64,000 bases of DNA from Pseudomonas pisciculturae (GCF_015461805.1 NZ_JACVZE010000008.1:124001-188000); one strand, 5' to 3'; shown: positions 52,749 through 62,305, counted from the stretch's first letter. Program-made: numbers and translations. The notes: a model not told the origin generated them from the letters alone.

Positions 52749-53117
52749 ATGCATGCAAACAGCCAGATTCGACTAACATTCAATCAGGATCGACCGGATC
52801 AGGAACATGATGACGACGGTTCTGCAGGCATTGCTGTTCAGGAGGCCAAGCCTGCTCTACAGGCGCCGCCGATGTACAAGGTGGTTTTGTTCAATGATGA
52901 CTACACACCGATGGATTTCGTGGTCGAAGTACTCGAGGTGTTTTTTAACCTGAACCGCGAGTTGGCGACCAAGGTAATGCTGGCCGTTCACACAGAAGGA
53001 CGGGCAGTATGTGGAGTGTTTACCCGCGACATCGCCGAGACAAAGGCCATGCAGGTCAACCAGTACGCCAGGGAAAGCCAGCATCCGCTACTCTGTGAAA
53101 TCGAGAAGGACGGTTAA
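52749..53117 (+). CDS. clpS: ATP-dependent Clp protease adaptor ClpS
   Basis: The 122-residue adaptor delivers proteins with N-terminal Leu, Phe, Trp or Tyr to ClpAP. The N-degron pocket residues are visible: FNDDYTPMDFV (the Asp pair) and MLAVHTEG (the histidine). The N-terminal 35 residues are acidic and flexible. The ATG at 52749 has no Shine-Dalgarno match; a pyrimidine-rich leader (CTTTCTTTCC) precedes it. clpA follows by 29 bases, so they are co-transcribed. Confidence 0.96.
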   Translation: MHANSQIRLTFNQDRPDQEHDDDGSAGIAVQEAKPALQAPPMYKVVLFNDDYTPMDFVVEVLEVFFNLNRELATKVMLAVHTEGRAVCGVFTRDIAETKAMQVNQYARESQHPLLCEIEKDG

Positions 53118-53146
53118 CGCCGACCACTTGGGTATGAGGTGAAGCT

Positions 53147-55417
53147 ATGTTAAACCGCGAGCTCGAAGTCACCCTCAATCTTGCCTTCAAGGAGGCTCGT
53201 TCGAAGCGTCATGAATTCATGACCGTCGAACACCTGCTGCTGGCACTTTTGGATAATGAAGCTGCCGCCACCGTGTTGCGTGCGTGCGGCGCCAACCTCG
53301 ACAAACTCAAGCATGATTTGCAGGAGTTTATCGACTCCACGACCCCACTTATTCCGGTTCACGATGAAGACCGTGAAACCCAACCAACCCTGGGTTTTCA
53401 GCGCGTGCTTCAGCGTGCCGTGTTCCATGTGCAGAGCTCCGGTAAGCGAGAAGTGACAGGTGCGAACGTACTTGTGGCTATTTTCAGCGAGCAGGAAAGC
53501 CAGGCAGTGTTCCTGCTTAAGCAGCAGAGCGTTGCCCGTATTGATGTCGTCAACTACATCGCCCACGGTATCTCCAAGGTGCCTGGGCACGGCGATCATT
53601 CCGAGGGTGAGCAGGAGATGCAGGACGACGAGGGCGGTGAGTCTTCTTCTTCGGGCAATCCACTGGATGCCTATGCCAGTAACCTCAATGAGCTGGCGCG
53701 TCAGGGGCGGATCGATCCGTTGGTGGGGCGTGAGCTGGAGGTTGAGCGTGTAGCGCAGATCCTGGCGCGTCGTCGCAAGAACAACCCGCTGCTGGTGGGC
53801 GAGGCGGGCGTGGGTAAAACCGCGATTGCCGAAGGCCTGGCCAAGCGCATCGTCGATAATCAGGTGCCTGACCTGCTGGCCAACAGTGTCGTCTACTCCC
53901 TTGACCTGGGTGCCTTACTCGCCGGGACCAAGTACCGTGGTGACTTCGAGAAGCGCTTCAAGGCGTTGCTCAGCGAGCTGAAAAAACGCCCGCAGGCCAT
54001 CCTGTTCATTGATGAAATCCATACCATCATTGGTGCCGGTGCGGCGTCCGGTGGGGTCATGGACGCTTCCAACCTGCTCAAGCCGTTGCTGTCGTCGGGT
54101 GATATCCGTTGCATCGGCTCGACCACGTTCCAGGAATTCCGTGGCATCTTCGAGAAAGACCGTGCCTTGGCGCGTCGCTTCCAGAAGGTTGACGTCTCTG
54201 AGCCTTCGGTGGAAGACACCATCAGCATCCTGCGCGGGCTCAAGGGGCGTTTCGAAGCGCACCATGGCATCGAGTACACCGATGAAGCCCTGCGCGCTGC
54301 CTCTGAGCTGGCGTCGCGCTACATCAATGACCGGCACATGCCGGACAAGGCCATCGACGTGATCGACGAGGCGGGTGCCTACCAGCGCCTGCAGCCGGTC
54401 GAGAAGCGTGTGAAGCGCATCGATGTTCCCCAGGTCGAGGACATCGTGGCGAAGATTGCGCGTATTCCGCCTAAACACGTCAACAGTTCCGACAAAGAGC
54501 TGCTGCGTAACCTGGAGCGTGATCTCAAGCTCACCGTGTTCGGTCAGGATGCTGCCATTGATGCGCTGTCCACTGCGATCAAGCTTTCGCGTGCGGGCCT
54601 CAAGTCTCCGGACAAGCCCGTCGGTTCGTTCCTGTTCGCAGGCCCGACCGGCGTCGGCAAGACCGAAGCGGCGCGGCAGTTGGCCAAGGCCATGGGGATC
54701 GAGCTGGTACGCTTCGACATGTCCGAGTACATGGAGCGGCACACTGTGTCGCGCCTGATTGGTGCGCCGCCGGGCTATGTGGGTTTCGACCAGGGCGGCT
54801 TGCTGACCGAGGCGATTACCAAGCAACCGCATTGCGTGCTGCTGCTCGATGAAATCGAGAAGGCTCACCCGGAAGTCTTCAACCTGCTGCTGCAGGTCAT
54901 GGACCACGGTACCCTGACCGACAACAACGGGCGCAAGGCGGACTTCCGCAACGTGATCGTGATCATGACCACCAACGCCGGCGCCGAGACCGCTGCGCGG
55001 GCTTCGATTGGCTTCAGCCATCAGGATCACTCTTCCGATGCGATGGAAGTGATCAAGAAGAGCTTTACGCCGGAGTTCCGCAACCGCCTGGACACCATTA
55101 TCCAGTTTGGTCGCCTCAGCCATGAGGTCATCAAAAGCGTGGTGGACAAGTTCCTCACCGAGCTTCAAGCGCAGTTGGAAGACAAGCGCGTGCAGCTGGA
55201 CGTGACGGAAGCGGCGCGCAGTTGGATCGCCGAAGGTGGATACGACGCGGCAATGGGCGCTCGCCCGATGGCGCGCCTGATCCAGGACAAGATCAAGCGG
55301 CCTCTGGCCGAAGAGATCCTGTTTGGCGAGCTTTCCGACCATGGTGGCGTGGTGCATATCGACCTGAAGGACGGCGAGCTGACCTTCGAGTTCGAGACCA
55401 CGGCTGAAATGGCCTGA
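53147..55417 (+). CDS. clpA: ATP-dependent Clp protease ATP-binding subunit ClpA
   Basis: The 756-residue AAA+ unfoldase feeds substrates to the ClpP peptidase. Domains in order are the N-domain (residues 1-145, MLNRELEVTLNLAFKEA), a flexible acidic linker, the first AAA+ module (Walker A GEAGVGKTA, Walker B ILFIDEIHT) and the second AAA+ module (Walker A GPTGVGKTE, Walker B LLLDEIEKAH). The ClpP-docking IGF loop is present (ASIGFSHQDH). It is downstream of clpS and followed by a strong terminator. Its substrates include the products of the bpt and aat tagging enzymes encoded just beyond. Confidence 0.97.
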   Translation: MLNRELEVTLNLAFKEARSKRHEFMTVEHLLLALLDNEAAATVLRACGANLDKLKHDLQEFIDSTTPLIPVHDEDRETQPTLGFQRVLQRAVFHVQSSGKREVTGANVLVAIFSEQESQAVFLLKQQSVARIDVVNYIAHGISKVPGHGDHSEGEQEMQDDEGGESSSSGNPLDAYASNLNELARQGRIDPLVGRELEVERVAQILARRRKNNPLLVGEAGVGKTAIAEGLAKRIVDNQVPDLLANSVVYSLDLGALLAGTKYRGDFEKRFKALLSELKKRPQAILFIDEIHTIIGAGAASGGVMDASNLLKPLLSSGDIRCIGSTTFQEFRGIFEKDRALARRFQKVDVSEPSVEDTISILRGLKGRFEAHHGIEYTDEALRAASELASRYINDRHMPDKAIDVIDEAGAYQRLQPVEKRVKRIDVPQVEDIVAKIARIPPKHVNSSDKELLRNLERDLKLTVFGQDAAIDALSTAIKLSRAGLKSPDKPVGSFLFAGPTGVGKTEAARQLAKAMGIELVRFDMSEYMERHTVSRLIGAPPGYVGFDQGGLLTEAITKQPHCVLLLDEIEKAHPEVFNLLLQVMDHGTLTDNNGRKADFRNVIVIMTTNAGAETAARASIGFSHQDHSSDAMEVIKKSFTPEFRNRLDTIIQFGRLSHEVIKSVVDKFLTELQAQLEDKRVQLDVTEAARSWIAEGGYDAAMGARPMARLIQDKIKRPLAEEILFGELSDHGGVVHIDLKDGELTFEFETTAEMA

Positions 55418-55436
55418 TTGATAGTCGCAATAAAGC

Positions 55437-55461
55437 AAAAGGCGCCGAAAGGCGCCTTTTT
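55437..55461 (+). terminator. Intrinsic terminator of clpSA
   Basis: AAAAGGCGCC and GGCGCCTTTTT form a perfect stem with a GAAA tetraloop, 20 bases after the clpA stop. Confidence 0.92.
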
Positions 55462-55506
55462 GCTGTCTTCAAATATTGGAATTCATTAACAGCAATGGAG
55501 ATCAAA

Positions 55507-55534
55507 TGTGGGAGGGAGCAAGCCCCCTCCCACA
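55507..55534. repeat. Single REP element
   Basis: TGTGGGAGGG pairs with CCCTCCCACA across a short loop containing GCAAGC. It lies between the convergent clpA and infA genes and shares its core with the other REP elements. Confidence 0.75.
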
Positions 55535-55569
55535 GGATTTCTCAGTGCCTGATAAAACCTGTGCACACA

Positions 55570-55596
55570 AAAACGCCCGGCATAACCGGGCGTTTT
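55570..55596. terminator. Terminator of infA (bidirectional)
   Basis: AAAACGCCCGG (55570-55580) pairs with CCGGGCGTTTT (55586-55596). It lies 13 bases after the infA stop on the minus strand. Confidence 0.9.
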
Positions 55597-55608
55597 GTAT
55601 TGACTTGC

Positions 55609-55827
55609 TTAGCGAGCGCGGTAAGTGATGCGCCCTTTGCTCAAGTCATAGGGCGTCAGCTCGACGCGCACTTTGTCACCGGTAAGAATACGAATGTAGT
55701 TCTTGCGCATCTTGCCGGAGATATGCGCGGTTACGACGTGCCCATTTTCCAACTCCACACGAAACATGGTGTTGGGCAGGGTGTCGACGACAGTGCCTTC
55801 CATTTCGAAGCTGTCTTCTTTCGACAT
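55609..55827 (-). CDS. infA: Translation initiation factor IF-1
   Basis: The 72-residue S1/OB-fold protein occupies the ribosomal A site during initiation. The sequence [20 protein letters not shown] through the C-terminal [11 protein letters not shown] matches the universal IF-1 family at full length. The frame is open 22 codons upstream, but the family start is the ATG at 55827. It lies between the clp genes and bpt, on the minus strand with bpt and aat. Confidence 0.98.
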
Positions 55828-55927
55828 GCAGTAAAGCCCTCGGTATCCAGTGAATGGCCCGGTGCAACTGCGCCAGGCAAAAGCGGCGTGCATTGTGCCC
55901 GAAAAAGGGTGTTTAAGCCAAGGGGTT

Positions 55928-56635
55928 CTAGTTAAGCACGACCCATCTTTGATTAATCAGCAGTTCTATGGGCCGATATTGGGTCTTATAGCTCATCTTT
56001 TTGCAGTTTTTGATCCAGTAGCCCAGGTACACCGCCTCCAACTCCTGGCGCATGGCTTCGCTGATTTGCCAGAGGATCGCGAAACGCCCCAGGCTGCGAC
56101 GCTCTTCGGTCGGCTCATAGAAGGTGTAGACCGCCGACAGGCCGTTAGGCAGCAAATCGGTCACGGCCACCGCCACCAGGCGGCCGTCAGTGCGAAATTC
56201 GTAGAAGCGCGAAAAAGGCAGGTCGCGTACCAGGAACGTGGAAAACTGATCGCGGCTGGGCGGGAACATATCGCCATCGGCATGGCGTTGTTCGATATAG
56301 CGCTGGTAGAGGTCGAAGTACTCCTCGGTGAATCGAGGCTTGCTCGATGTCACCGTCAGGTCGGCATTGCGCTTGAGAATGCGCTTCTGATTGCGGTCCG
56401 GCAGAAACTGCGCCACAGGGATGCGTGCCGGCACGCAGGCATTACAGTTTTGGCAATGAGGCCGGTACAAATGGTCGCCGCTGCGCCGAAAACCCATTTC
56501 CGAAAGATCGGCATACACATGCACGTCCATTGGCTGGCTGGGGTCGAGGAACAGCGTGGTGGCCTGCTCGTCGGGCAGATAGCTGCAAGAGTGAGGTTGA
56601 GTGGCATAAAACTTCAAACGCGCCAACTCGGTCAT
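55928..56635 (-). CDS. bpt: Aspartate/glutamate leucyltransferase (N-end rule)
   Basis: The 235-residue enzyme transfers leucine from Leu-tRNA to proteins starting with Asp or Glu, making them ClpS/ClpA substrates. It belongs to the ATE family; the conserved N-terminal cysteine motif is [10 protein letters not shown] with an earlier cysteine in PHSCSYLPD. The GNAT-like core ends with [21 protein letters not shown]. The ATG at 56635 follows GAGGG by 6 bases, so the 40-codon longer frame was rejected. It lies 55 bases downstream of aat in the same direction. Confidence 0.95.
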
Positions 56636-56690
56636 GATCAACCCTCGGATAAGCTTTGAAATAAGTGTAAGCCAGGTGCGACAAAGTCGC

Positions 56691-57371
56691 CTAGGAAACC
56701 CAAGGCCCGGTGTTGGGTTGATCCAGGTGGTCGCGCAGCAAACCTGCGAATTCACTGCGGGGTATGGCGCGGGCGCCCAGGCTGTGCAAGTGATCGTTGG
56801 GCATTTGGCAATCGATCAGCACAAACTCCCAGGCCTGCAATTGACGGGTCAGGGTGGCAAAGCCGAATTTCGAGGCGTTGTCGGCGCGGCTGAACATGGA
56901 CTCACCGAAGAACAGCTGGCCCATCGCCAAGCCATACAGCCCACCCACCAATTCGCCGGCGTCCCACACTTCTACCGAATGGGCATGGCCGCGCCGGTGC
57001 AACTCCAGGTAAGCGCTTTGTATGCCTTCGGTGATCCAGGTGCCGTCGGCGTAGGCTCGCGGTGCGGCGCAGGCCTGGATGACGGCGGCGAAGTCTTGAT
57101 CGAAGGTCACGGTGTAGCGTTGTTGGCGCAGTAACTTGCCCAGGCTGCGGGATACATGCAACTCATCGGGGAAGATCACCGTGCGCGGGTCTGGCGACCA
57201 CCAGAGGATCGGCTGGCCCTCTGAAAACCATGGGAAGCACCCGTGGCGGTAGGCCTGTACCAGCCGTTCGGGCGACAGGTCGCCACCCGCGGCGAGCAAG
57301 CCGTTGGGTTCGCGCATCGCTTTGGCCAGTGGGGGAAACGTCAGTGAATCGCGTTGTAACCAGGTCAGCAT
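56691..57371 (-). CDS. aat: Leucyl/phenylalanyl-tRNA-protein transferase
   Basis: The 226-residue enzyme adds Leu or Phe from tRNA to proteins with N-terminal Lys or Arg, marking them for ClpS/ClpAP degradation. Signature regions are YRHGCFPWFSEGQPILWWSPDPR, with the tRNA-binding surface, and GGLYGLAMGQLFFGESMFS. The length is normal. With bpt, clpS and clpA it forms a compact N-degron cluster. It is divergent from ftsK across a 497-base region. Confidence 0.96.
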   Translation of the reverse strand: MLTWLQRDSLTFPPLAKAMREPNGLLAAGGDLSPERLVQAYRHGCFPWFSEGQPILWWSPDPRTVIFPDELHVSRSLGKLLRQQRYTVTFDQDFAAVIQACAAPRAYADGTWITEGIQSAYLELHRRGHAHSVEVWDAGELVGGLYGLAMGQLFFGESMFSRADNASKFGFATLTRQLQAWEFVLIDCQMPNDHLHSLGARAIPRSEFAGLLRDHLDQPNTGPWVS

Positions 57372-57868
57372 GGCATCCAGGCTTGTGGAAGGGGAGGGGA
57401 GTGGCAGGTATGTGATCTGCCTCGGCAGTGCTGATTATTGTCGACGCAGCGCCATCGGGCCAGCCCGAATCCGGCATTGACCCGTATAAGCGTAAGCAAG
57501 TGATTCTGCAACTCTATGCCGGGGATGCGGTCGTAATCGGGTCTGCGGGATGCAGGCCATTTGCCAAGCTGCCCTGGATTAGTAAAAACAGCTCATAAGC
57601 CTTTGTCAGCAAAGGCAATGCATGCTCAAATTGAACATGTCGTAACACTTCAATTAGCTATGCTGCCGGGTAGGGGGCAGGGGCGTGGCATCGCGAACAC
57701 AAACCCGTACAATGCGGGCATTGTGGCGCTATTGCCATTCCATCAAGTAATCGCCCGGTGTTAAAAGTAGAGTCAACGACGCTCGTTCATTTTTCAGCTG
57801 CTCGGATTGGGCAGTATTTGCAGTCATTCAGTCGATGGACGCGCTAAAGGCGCAGGAATAGACCCGTT
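57372..57868. promoter_or_regulatory. aat-ftsK divergent region, no gene seen
   Basis: These 497 bases hold no convincing ORF or RNA gene. In P. aeruginosa PAO1, as I remember it, trxB1 lies at this place; it is absent here. A perfect 7-2-7 inverted repeat (ACAATGC at 57709-57715 and GCATTGT at 57718-57724) lies about 145 bases before the ftsK start. No LexA box of the CTGT-N8-ACAG type was seen. Confidence 0.5.
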
Positions 57869-60277
57869 TTGAAGAAATCCGCCGCAACACCTAAAGCAGC
57901 AGTCGTGCCGGCCTGGCGCCAGCACCTGCATTACCGACTCAAGGAAGGCGCGCTGATCGCCATTGGCGCCCTCTGCCTGTTCCTGATGATGGCCTTGCTC
58001 ACCTATGGCAAGGACGATCCGGGCTGGAGCCACAATAGCAAGATCGAAGACGTGCAGAACTTCGGCGGCCCCGCCGGTTCCTACAGCGCCGACATTCTAT
58101 TTATGGTGCTAGGTTACTTCGCCTACATCTTCCCGCTGTTGCTGGCCATCAAGACCTGGCAGATTTTCCGCCAGCGTCACGAGCCGTGGCAGTGGAGCGG
58201 CTGGTTGTTCTCCTGGCGCCTGATCGGCTTGGTGTTCCTGGTGTTGTCTGGTGCGGCGCTGGCCCATATCCATTTCCATGCACCCACTGGCCTGCCGGCC
58301 GGTGCGGGTGGGGCGCTGGGTGAAAGCCTCGGCGACCTGGCGCGCAAGACCCTGAATATCCAGGGCAGCACCCTGATGTTCATCGCCTTGTTCCTGTTCG
58401 GCCTTACCGTGTTTACCGACCTGTCGTGGTTCAAGGTGATGGACGTGACCGGCAAGATCACCCTCGACCTGCTGGAACTGTTCCAGGGCGCCGCCAACCG
58501 TTGGTGGGCGGCCCGGGTTGATCGCAAGCGTATGGTGGCCCAACTGCGCGAGGTGGACACTCGCGTCAACGAAGTGGTGGCCCCAACCACGCCGGACCGC
58601 CGCGAGCAGGCCAAGGTCAAGGAGCGTCTGATCGAGCGTGAGCAGGCCCTGAGCAAGCACATGTCGGACCGCGAGAAGCAGGTGCCGCCGGTGATCGCCC
58701 CGGCACCGCCTAAAGCGCCCGAGCCCAGCGCCCGCGTGCAAAAAGAGAAACAGGCGCCGTTGTTTGTCGACAGCGCCGTCGAAGGCACCTTGCCGCCGAT
58801 CTCGATTCTCGACCCGGCCGAAAAGAAACAGCTCAACTATTCCCCGGAGTCGCTGGCGGCCGTCGGCCATCTGCTGGAAATCAAACTGAAGGAATTCGGC
58901 GTCGAAGTGACCGTGGACTCGATCCACCCAGGCCCCGTGATTACCCGTTACGAGATCCAACCGGCCGCGGGTGTCAAAGTCAGCCGTATCTCCAACCTGG
59001 CCAAAGACTTGGCCCGCTCCCTGGCCGTGACCAGCGTGCGTGTGGTGGAAGTGATACCCGGCAAGACCACCGTCGGTATCGAGATTCCCAACGAAGATCG
59101 CCAGATCGTGCGCTTCTCCGAAGTGCTGTCGACGCCCGAATACGACAACTTCAAATCGCCGGTCACTCTGGCCCTGGGCCACGATATCGGCGGCAAGCCG
59201 GTGATCACCGACTTGGCGAAAATGCCTCACCTGCTGGTAGCCGGTACCACCGGTTCCGGTAAGTCGGTGGGTGTGAACGCGATGATCCTGTCGATCCTGT
59301 TCAAGTCCGGCCCGGAAGACGCCAAATTGATCATGATCGACCCGAAGATGTTGGAGCTGTCGATCTACGAAGGCATTCCGCACCTGCTGTGCCCCGTCGT
59401 GACCGACATGAAGGACGCCGCCAACGCCTTGCGCTGGAGCGTGGCCGAGATGGAGCGTCGCTACAAACTGATGGCAAAAATGGGCGTACGTAACCTGTCG
59501 GGCTTCAACGCCAAGGTTAAAGAGGCCCAGGACGCCGGCACGCCGCTGACCGACCCGCTGTACAAGCGCGAAAGCATTCACGACGAAGCACCGCTGCTGA
59601 GCAAGCTGCCGACTATCGTGGTGGTGGTCGACGAATTCGCTGACATGATGATGATCGTCGGCAAGAAGGTTGAAGAACTGATTGCCCGTATCGCCCAGAA
59701 GGCGCGGGCCGCAGGTATCCATTTGATCCTCGCTACTCAGCGCCCTTCGGTGGACGTGATCACCGGCCTGATCAAGGCGAACATTCCAACGCGCATGGCG
59801 TTCCAGGTGTCGAGCAAGATCGACTCGAGGACCATCATCGATCAAGGCGGCGCCGAACAACTGCTGGGCCACGGTGACATGCTCTACATGCCGCCGGGCA
59901 CCAGCCTGCCGATTCGTGTGCACGGTGCATTTGTTTCCGATGATGAAGTGCACCGTGTGGTTGAAGCCTGGAAGCTACGTGGCGCGCCGGAATACAACGA
60001 CGACATCCTCAACGGCGTCGAAGAGGCCGGCAGCGGCTTCGAGAATGGCGGTGGTGGCGGTGACGACGATGCTGAAACCGACGCGCTGTACGACGAAGCC
60101 GTGGCCTTTGTGCTCGAAAGCCGTCGCGCCTCGATTTCCGCAGTGCAACGCAAGCTGAAAATCGGCTACAACCGCGCCGCACGTATGATCGAAGCCATGG
60201 AACACGCTGGCGTTGTGACCGCAATGAATACCAACGGCTCGCGCGAAATCATCGCCCCCGGGCAGATGCGCGACTGA
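57869..60277 (+). CDS. ftsK: DNA translocase FtsK
   Basis: The 802-residue protein is anchored at the septum. It pumps chromosome dimers so that XerCD can resolve them at dif. Four or more transmembrane helices fill residues 25-190, followed by a short charged, Pro/Lys-rich linker. The RecA-like motor has Walker A GTTGSGKS (Lys465) and Walker B IVVVVDEFADMM. The C-terminal gamma winged helix, which reads KOPS, starts near residue 735 (YDEAVAFVLESRRASISAVQR). The start is a TTG at 57869, with AGGA about 12 bases upstream; no ATG fits. The start codon and wide spacing suggest modest translation. Confidence 0.97.
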   Translation: MKKSAATPKAAVVPAWRQHLHYRLKEGALIAIGALCLFLMMALLTYGKDDPGWSHNSKIEDVQNFGGPAGSYSADILFMVLGYFAYIFPLLLAIKTWQIFRQRHEPWQWSGWLFSWRLIGLVFLVLSGAALAHIHFHAPTGLPAGAGGALGESLGDLARKTLNIQGSTLMFIALFLFGLTVFTDLSWFKVMDVTGKITLDLLELFQGAANRWWAARVDRKRMVAQLREVDTRVNEVVAPTTPDRREQAKVKERLIEREQALSKHMSDREKQVPPVIAPAPPKAPEPSARVQKEKQAPLFVDSAVEGTLPPISILDPAEKKQLNYSPESLAAVGHLLEIKLKEFGVEVTVDSIHPGPVITRYEIQPAAGVKVSRISNLAKDLARSLAVTSVRVVEVIPGKTTVGIEIPNEDRQIVRFSEVLSTPEYDNFKSPVTLALGHDIGGKPVITDLAKMPHLLVAGTTGSGKSVGVNAMILSILFKSGPEDAKLIMIDPKMLELSIYEGIPHLLCPVVTDMKDAANALRWSVAEMERRYKLMAKMGVRNLSGFNAKVKEAQDAGTPLTDPLYKRESIHDEAPLLSKLPTIVVVVDEFADMMMIVGKKVEELIARIAQKARAAGIHLILATQRPSVDVITGLIKANIPTRMAFQVSSKIDSRTIIDQGGAEQLLGHGDMLYMPPGTSLPIRVHGAFVSDDEVHRVVEAWKLRGAPEYNDDILNGVEEAGSGFENGGGGGDDDAETDALYDEAVAFVLESRRASISAVQRKLKIGYNRAARMIEAMEHAGVVTAMNTNGSREIIAPGQMRD

Positions 60278-60331
60278 TCTCGTGCCGCGTGGCAGCACGC
60301 GGCACGCCTTAACGACTCAATGAGGACTCCC

Positions 60332-60955
60332 ATGCGTCTTATCCGCATGCTGTTGTTGCCGGCACTGGCCCTGACTGCTGTTTCGGCTCACGCTGACCCG
60401 GCTTCCGTTGCCAGCCTGAAAAACCTGTTGGACAAGTCCCAGACCCTGACCGCGCGTTTCTCCCAGCTGACACTGGACGCCGGTGGCACCCAGTTGCAGG
60501 AAACCGCAGGCGAAATGGCCGTGCAGCGCCCTGGCCTGTTTTACTGGCACACCGAAGGCAAGGCTGAGCAGACCATCGTGTCTGACGGCCAGAAGGTTAC
60601 TCTGTGGGACCCTGACCTGGAGCAGGCGACCATCAAAAAGCTCGACCCGCGCCTGAACCAGACCCCGGCGCTGCTGCTGTCGGGTGATGTGTCGAAAATC
60701 AACGACAGCTTCGACATCACCTCCAAGCAAACCAGCAACGTGATCGAGTTCACCCTCAAGCCCAAATCCAAGGACACGCTGTTTGACACGCTGTCCCTGT
60801 CGTTTGGCAACGGCGTCATCAACAACATGCGCCTGGTTGACAGCGTCGGCCAGCGCACCGATATCCTGTTTTCCGGGGTCAAGGCCAACGTGCCTGTGCC
60901 TGCGTCCAAGTTCAAGTTCGACATCCCCAAGGGTGCCGACGTGATCCAGGAATAA
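60332..60955 (+). CDS. lolA: Outer-membrane lipoprotein carrier protein LolA
   Basis: The 207-residue periplasmic chaperone carries lipoproteins from LolCDE to LolB. A Sec signal peptide is visible (MRLIRMLLLPALALTAVSAHA, cleavage before DPAS). The half-barrel core (LDAGGTQLQETAGEMAVQRP, GLFYWHTEGKAEQTIVSDG) fits the family. The ATG at 60332 follows GAGG by 6 bases; the ATG four codons upstream overlaps that ribosome site. It lies 54 bases after ftsK and 27 bases before rarA, a likely operon. Confidence 0.96.
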   Translation: MRLIRMLLLPALALTAVSAHADPASVASLKNLLDKSQTLTARFSQLTLDAGGTQLQETAGEMAVQRPGLFYWHTEGKAEQTIVSDGQKVTLWDPDLEQATIKKLDPRLNQTPALLLSGDVSKINDSFDITSKQTSNVIEFTLKPKSKDTLFDTLSLSFGNGVINNMRLVDSVGQRTDILFSGVKANVPVPASKFKFDIPKGADVIQE

Positions 60956-60982
60956 TCTAGCCAGAGGTTTCAAGCGCTGCCC

Positions 60983-62305
60983 ATGGATCTGTTTCGAAGT
61001 GACCCGATTGCCCAGCCCCTGGCCGCGCGCTTGCGTTCGACCAACCTGGATGAGTACGTCGGGCAAGAACACCTGCTCGCAAGGGGCAAGCCCCTGCGCG
61101 AAGCCCTGGAGCAAGGTGCGTTGCACTCGATGATTTTCTGGGGGCCGCCAGGAGTAGGCAAGACCACCTTGGCGCGGTTGCTGGCGAAAGTCTCGGATGC
61201 ACACTTCGAAACGGTCTCGGCGGTACTCGCCGGGGTCAAAGAGATCCGCCAGGCGGTGGACGTCGCCAAACAGCAGGCCGGGCAGTATGGCAAGCGCACC
61301 ATCCTGTTCGTTGACGAAGTGCATCGTTTCAACAAGTCGCAGCAGGATGCGTTCCTACCGTATGTGGAAGACGGCACGCTGATATTCATCGGCGCGACCA
61401 CCGAAAACCCCTCGTTTGAACTCAACAACGCCTTGCTCTCGCGGGCGCGGGTCTATGTGCTCAAGAGCCTTGACGAAGCAGCGATGCAAAAGCTGTTGCA
61501 CCGCGCGTTGAGCGAAGACAAGGGCCTGGGCAAGCGCCAGCTGACGGTCAGTGATGAAGGTTTCAAGATCCTGCTGACCGCCGCCGATGGCGATGGCCGG
61601 CGTTTTCTCAACCTTCTCGAAAACGCCTCCGATCTGGCCGAAGACGGTAGCGAGATTGGCGTCGACCTGCTGCAAAGCCTGTTGGGCGACACCCGCCGTC
61701 GTTTCGACAAGGGCGGCGAAGCGTTCTACGACCAGATCTCGGCGTTACATAAATCCGTGCGCGGCTCCAACCCGGACGGTGCGCTGTACTGGTTTGCCCG
61801 CATGATCGACGGCGGTTGCGACCCGTTGTACCTGGCCCGCCGCGTGGTGCGCATGGCCAGTGAAGACATTGGCAACGCTGACCCGCGCGCGCTGAGCCTG
61901 TGCCTGGCGGCGTGGGACGTGCAAGAGCGCCTCGGCAGCCCGGAAGGCGAGTTGGCGGTGGCGCAGGCCATCACCTACCTGGCCTGTGCGCCGAAAAGCA
62001 ACGCGGTGTACATGGGCTTCAAGTCGGCATTACGTGCCGCCGCCGACTACGGTTCGCTGGAAGTGCCGCTGCACTTGCGCAACGCCCCGACCAAACTGAT
62101 GAAACAGTTGGGTTACGGCGATGAATACCGCTATGCCCACGATGAGCCGGACGCCTATGCGGCCGGCGAAGACTACTTCCCCGATGAGCTTGAGCCGCTG
62201 GCGCTCTATCAGCCGGTGCCCCGTGGCCTGGAGCTGAAGATTGGTGAAAAGCTCAATCACCTCGCCCAACTCGATCGACTCAGCCCCAAGCAGCGGAGAA
62301 AGTAG
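60983..62305 (+). CDS. rarA: Replication-associated recombination protein A (MgsA/RarA)
   Basis: The 440-residue AAA+ ATPase acts at stalled replication forks and resembles clamp-loader subunits. Walker A is GPPGVGKTTLARL and Walker B is ILFVDEVHRF. Sensor 1 is IFIGATTENPSFELN. The C-terminal domain (GGCDPLYLARRVVRMASEDIG) gives the tetramer. The order lolA-rarA-serS is conserved in gammaproteobacteria. Its TAG stop overlaps the GTG start of crcB by one base. Confidence 0.97.
   Translation: MDLFRSDPIAQPLAARLRSTNLDEYVGQEHLLARGKPLREALEQGALHSMIFWGPPGVGKTTLARLLAKVSDAHFETVSAVLAGVKEIRQAVDVAKQQAGQYGKRTILFVDEVHRFNKSQQDAFLPYVEDGTLIFIGATTENPSFELNNALLSRARVYVLKSLDEAAMQKLLHRALSEDKGLGKRQLTVSDEGFKILLTAADGDGRRFLNLLENASDLAEDGSEIGVDLLQSLLGDTRRRFDKGGEAFYDQISALHKSVRGSNPDGALYWFARMIDGGCDPLYLARRVVRMASEDIGNADPRALSLCLAAWDVQERLGSPEGELAVAQAITYLACAPKSNAVYMGFKSALRAAADYGSLEVPLHLRNAPTKLMKQLGYGDEYRYAHDEPDAYAAGEDYFPDELEPLALYQPVPRGLELKIGEKLNHLAQLDRLSPKQRRK

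Noticed and set aside
57372..57868. LexA (SOS) box before ftsK
   Set aside because: No CTGT-N8-ACAG match found by reading either strand of the region.
58109..59953. 614-residue open frame opposite ftsK
   Set aside because: Antisense to an intact ftsK with all motifs; histidine-rich shadow frame.
62280..62305. Fluoride riboswitch before crcB
   Set aside because: crcB starts on the rarA stop codon and there is no leader space for the crcB RNA motif.
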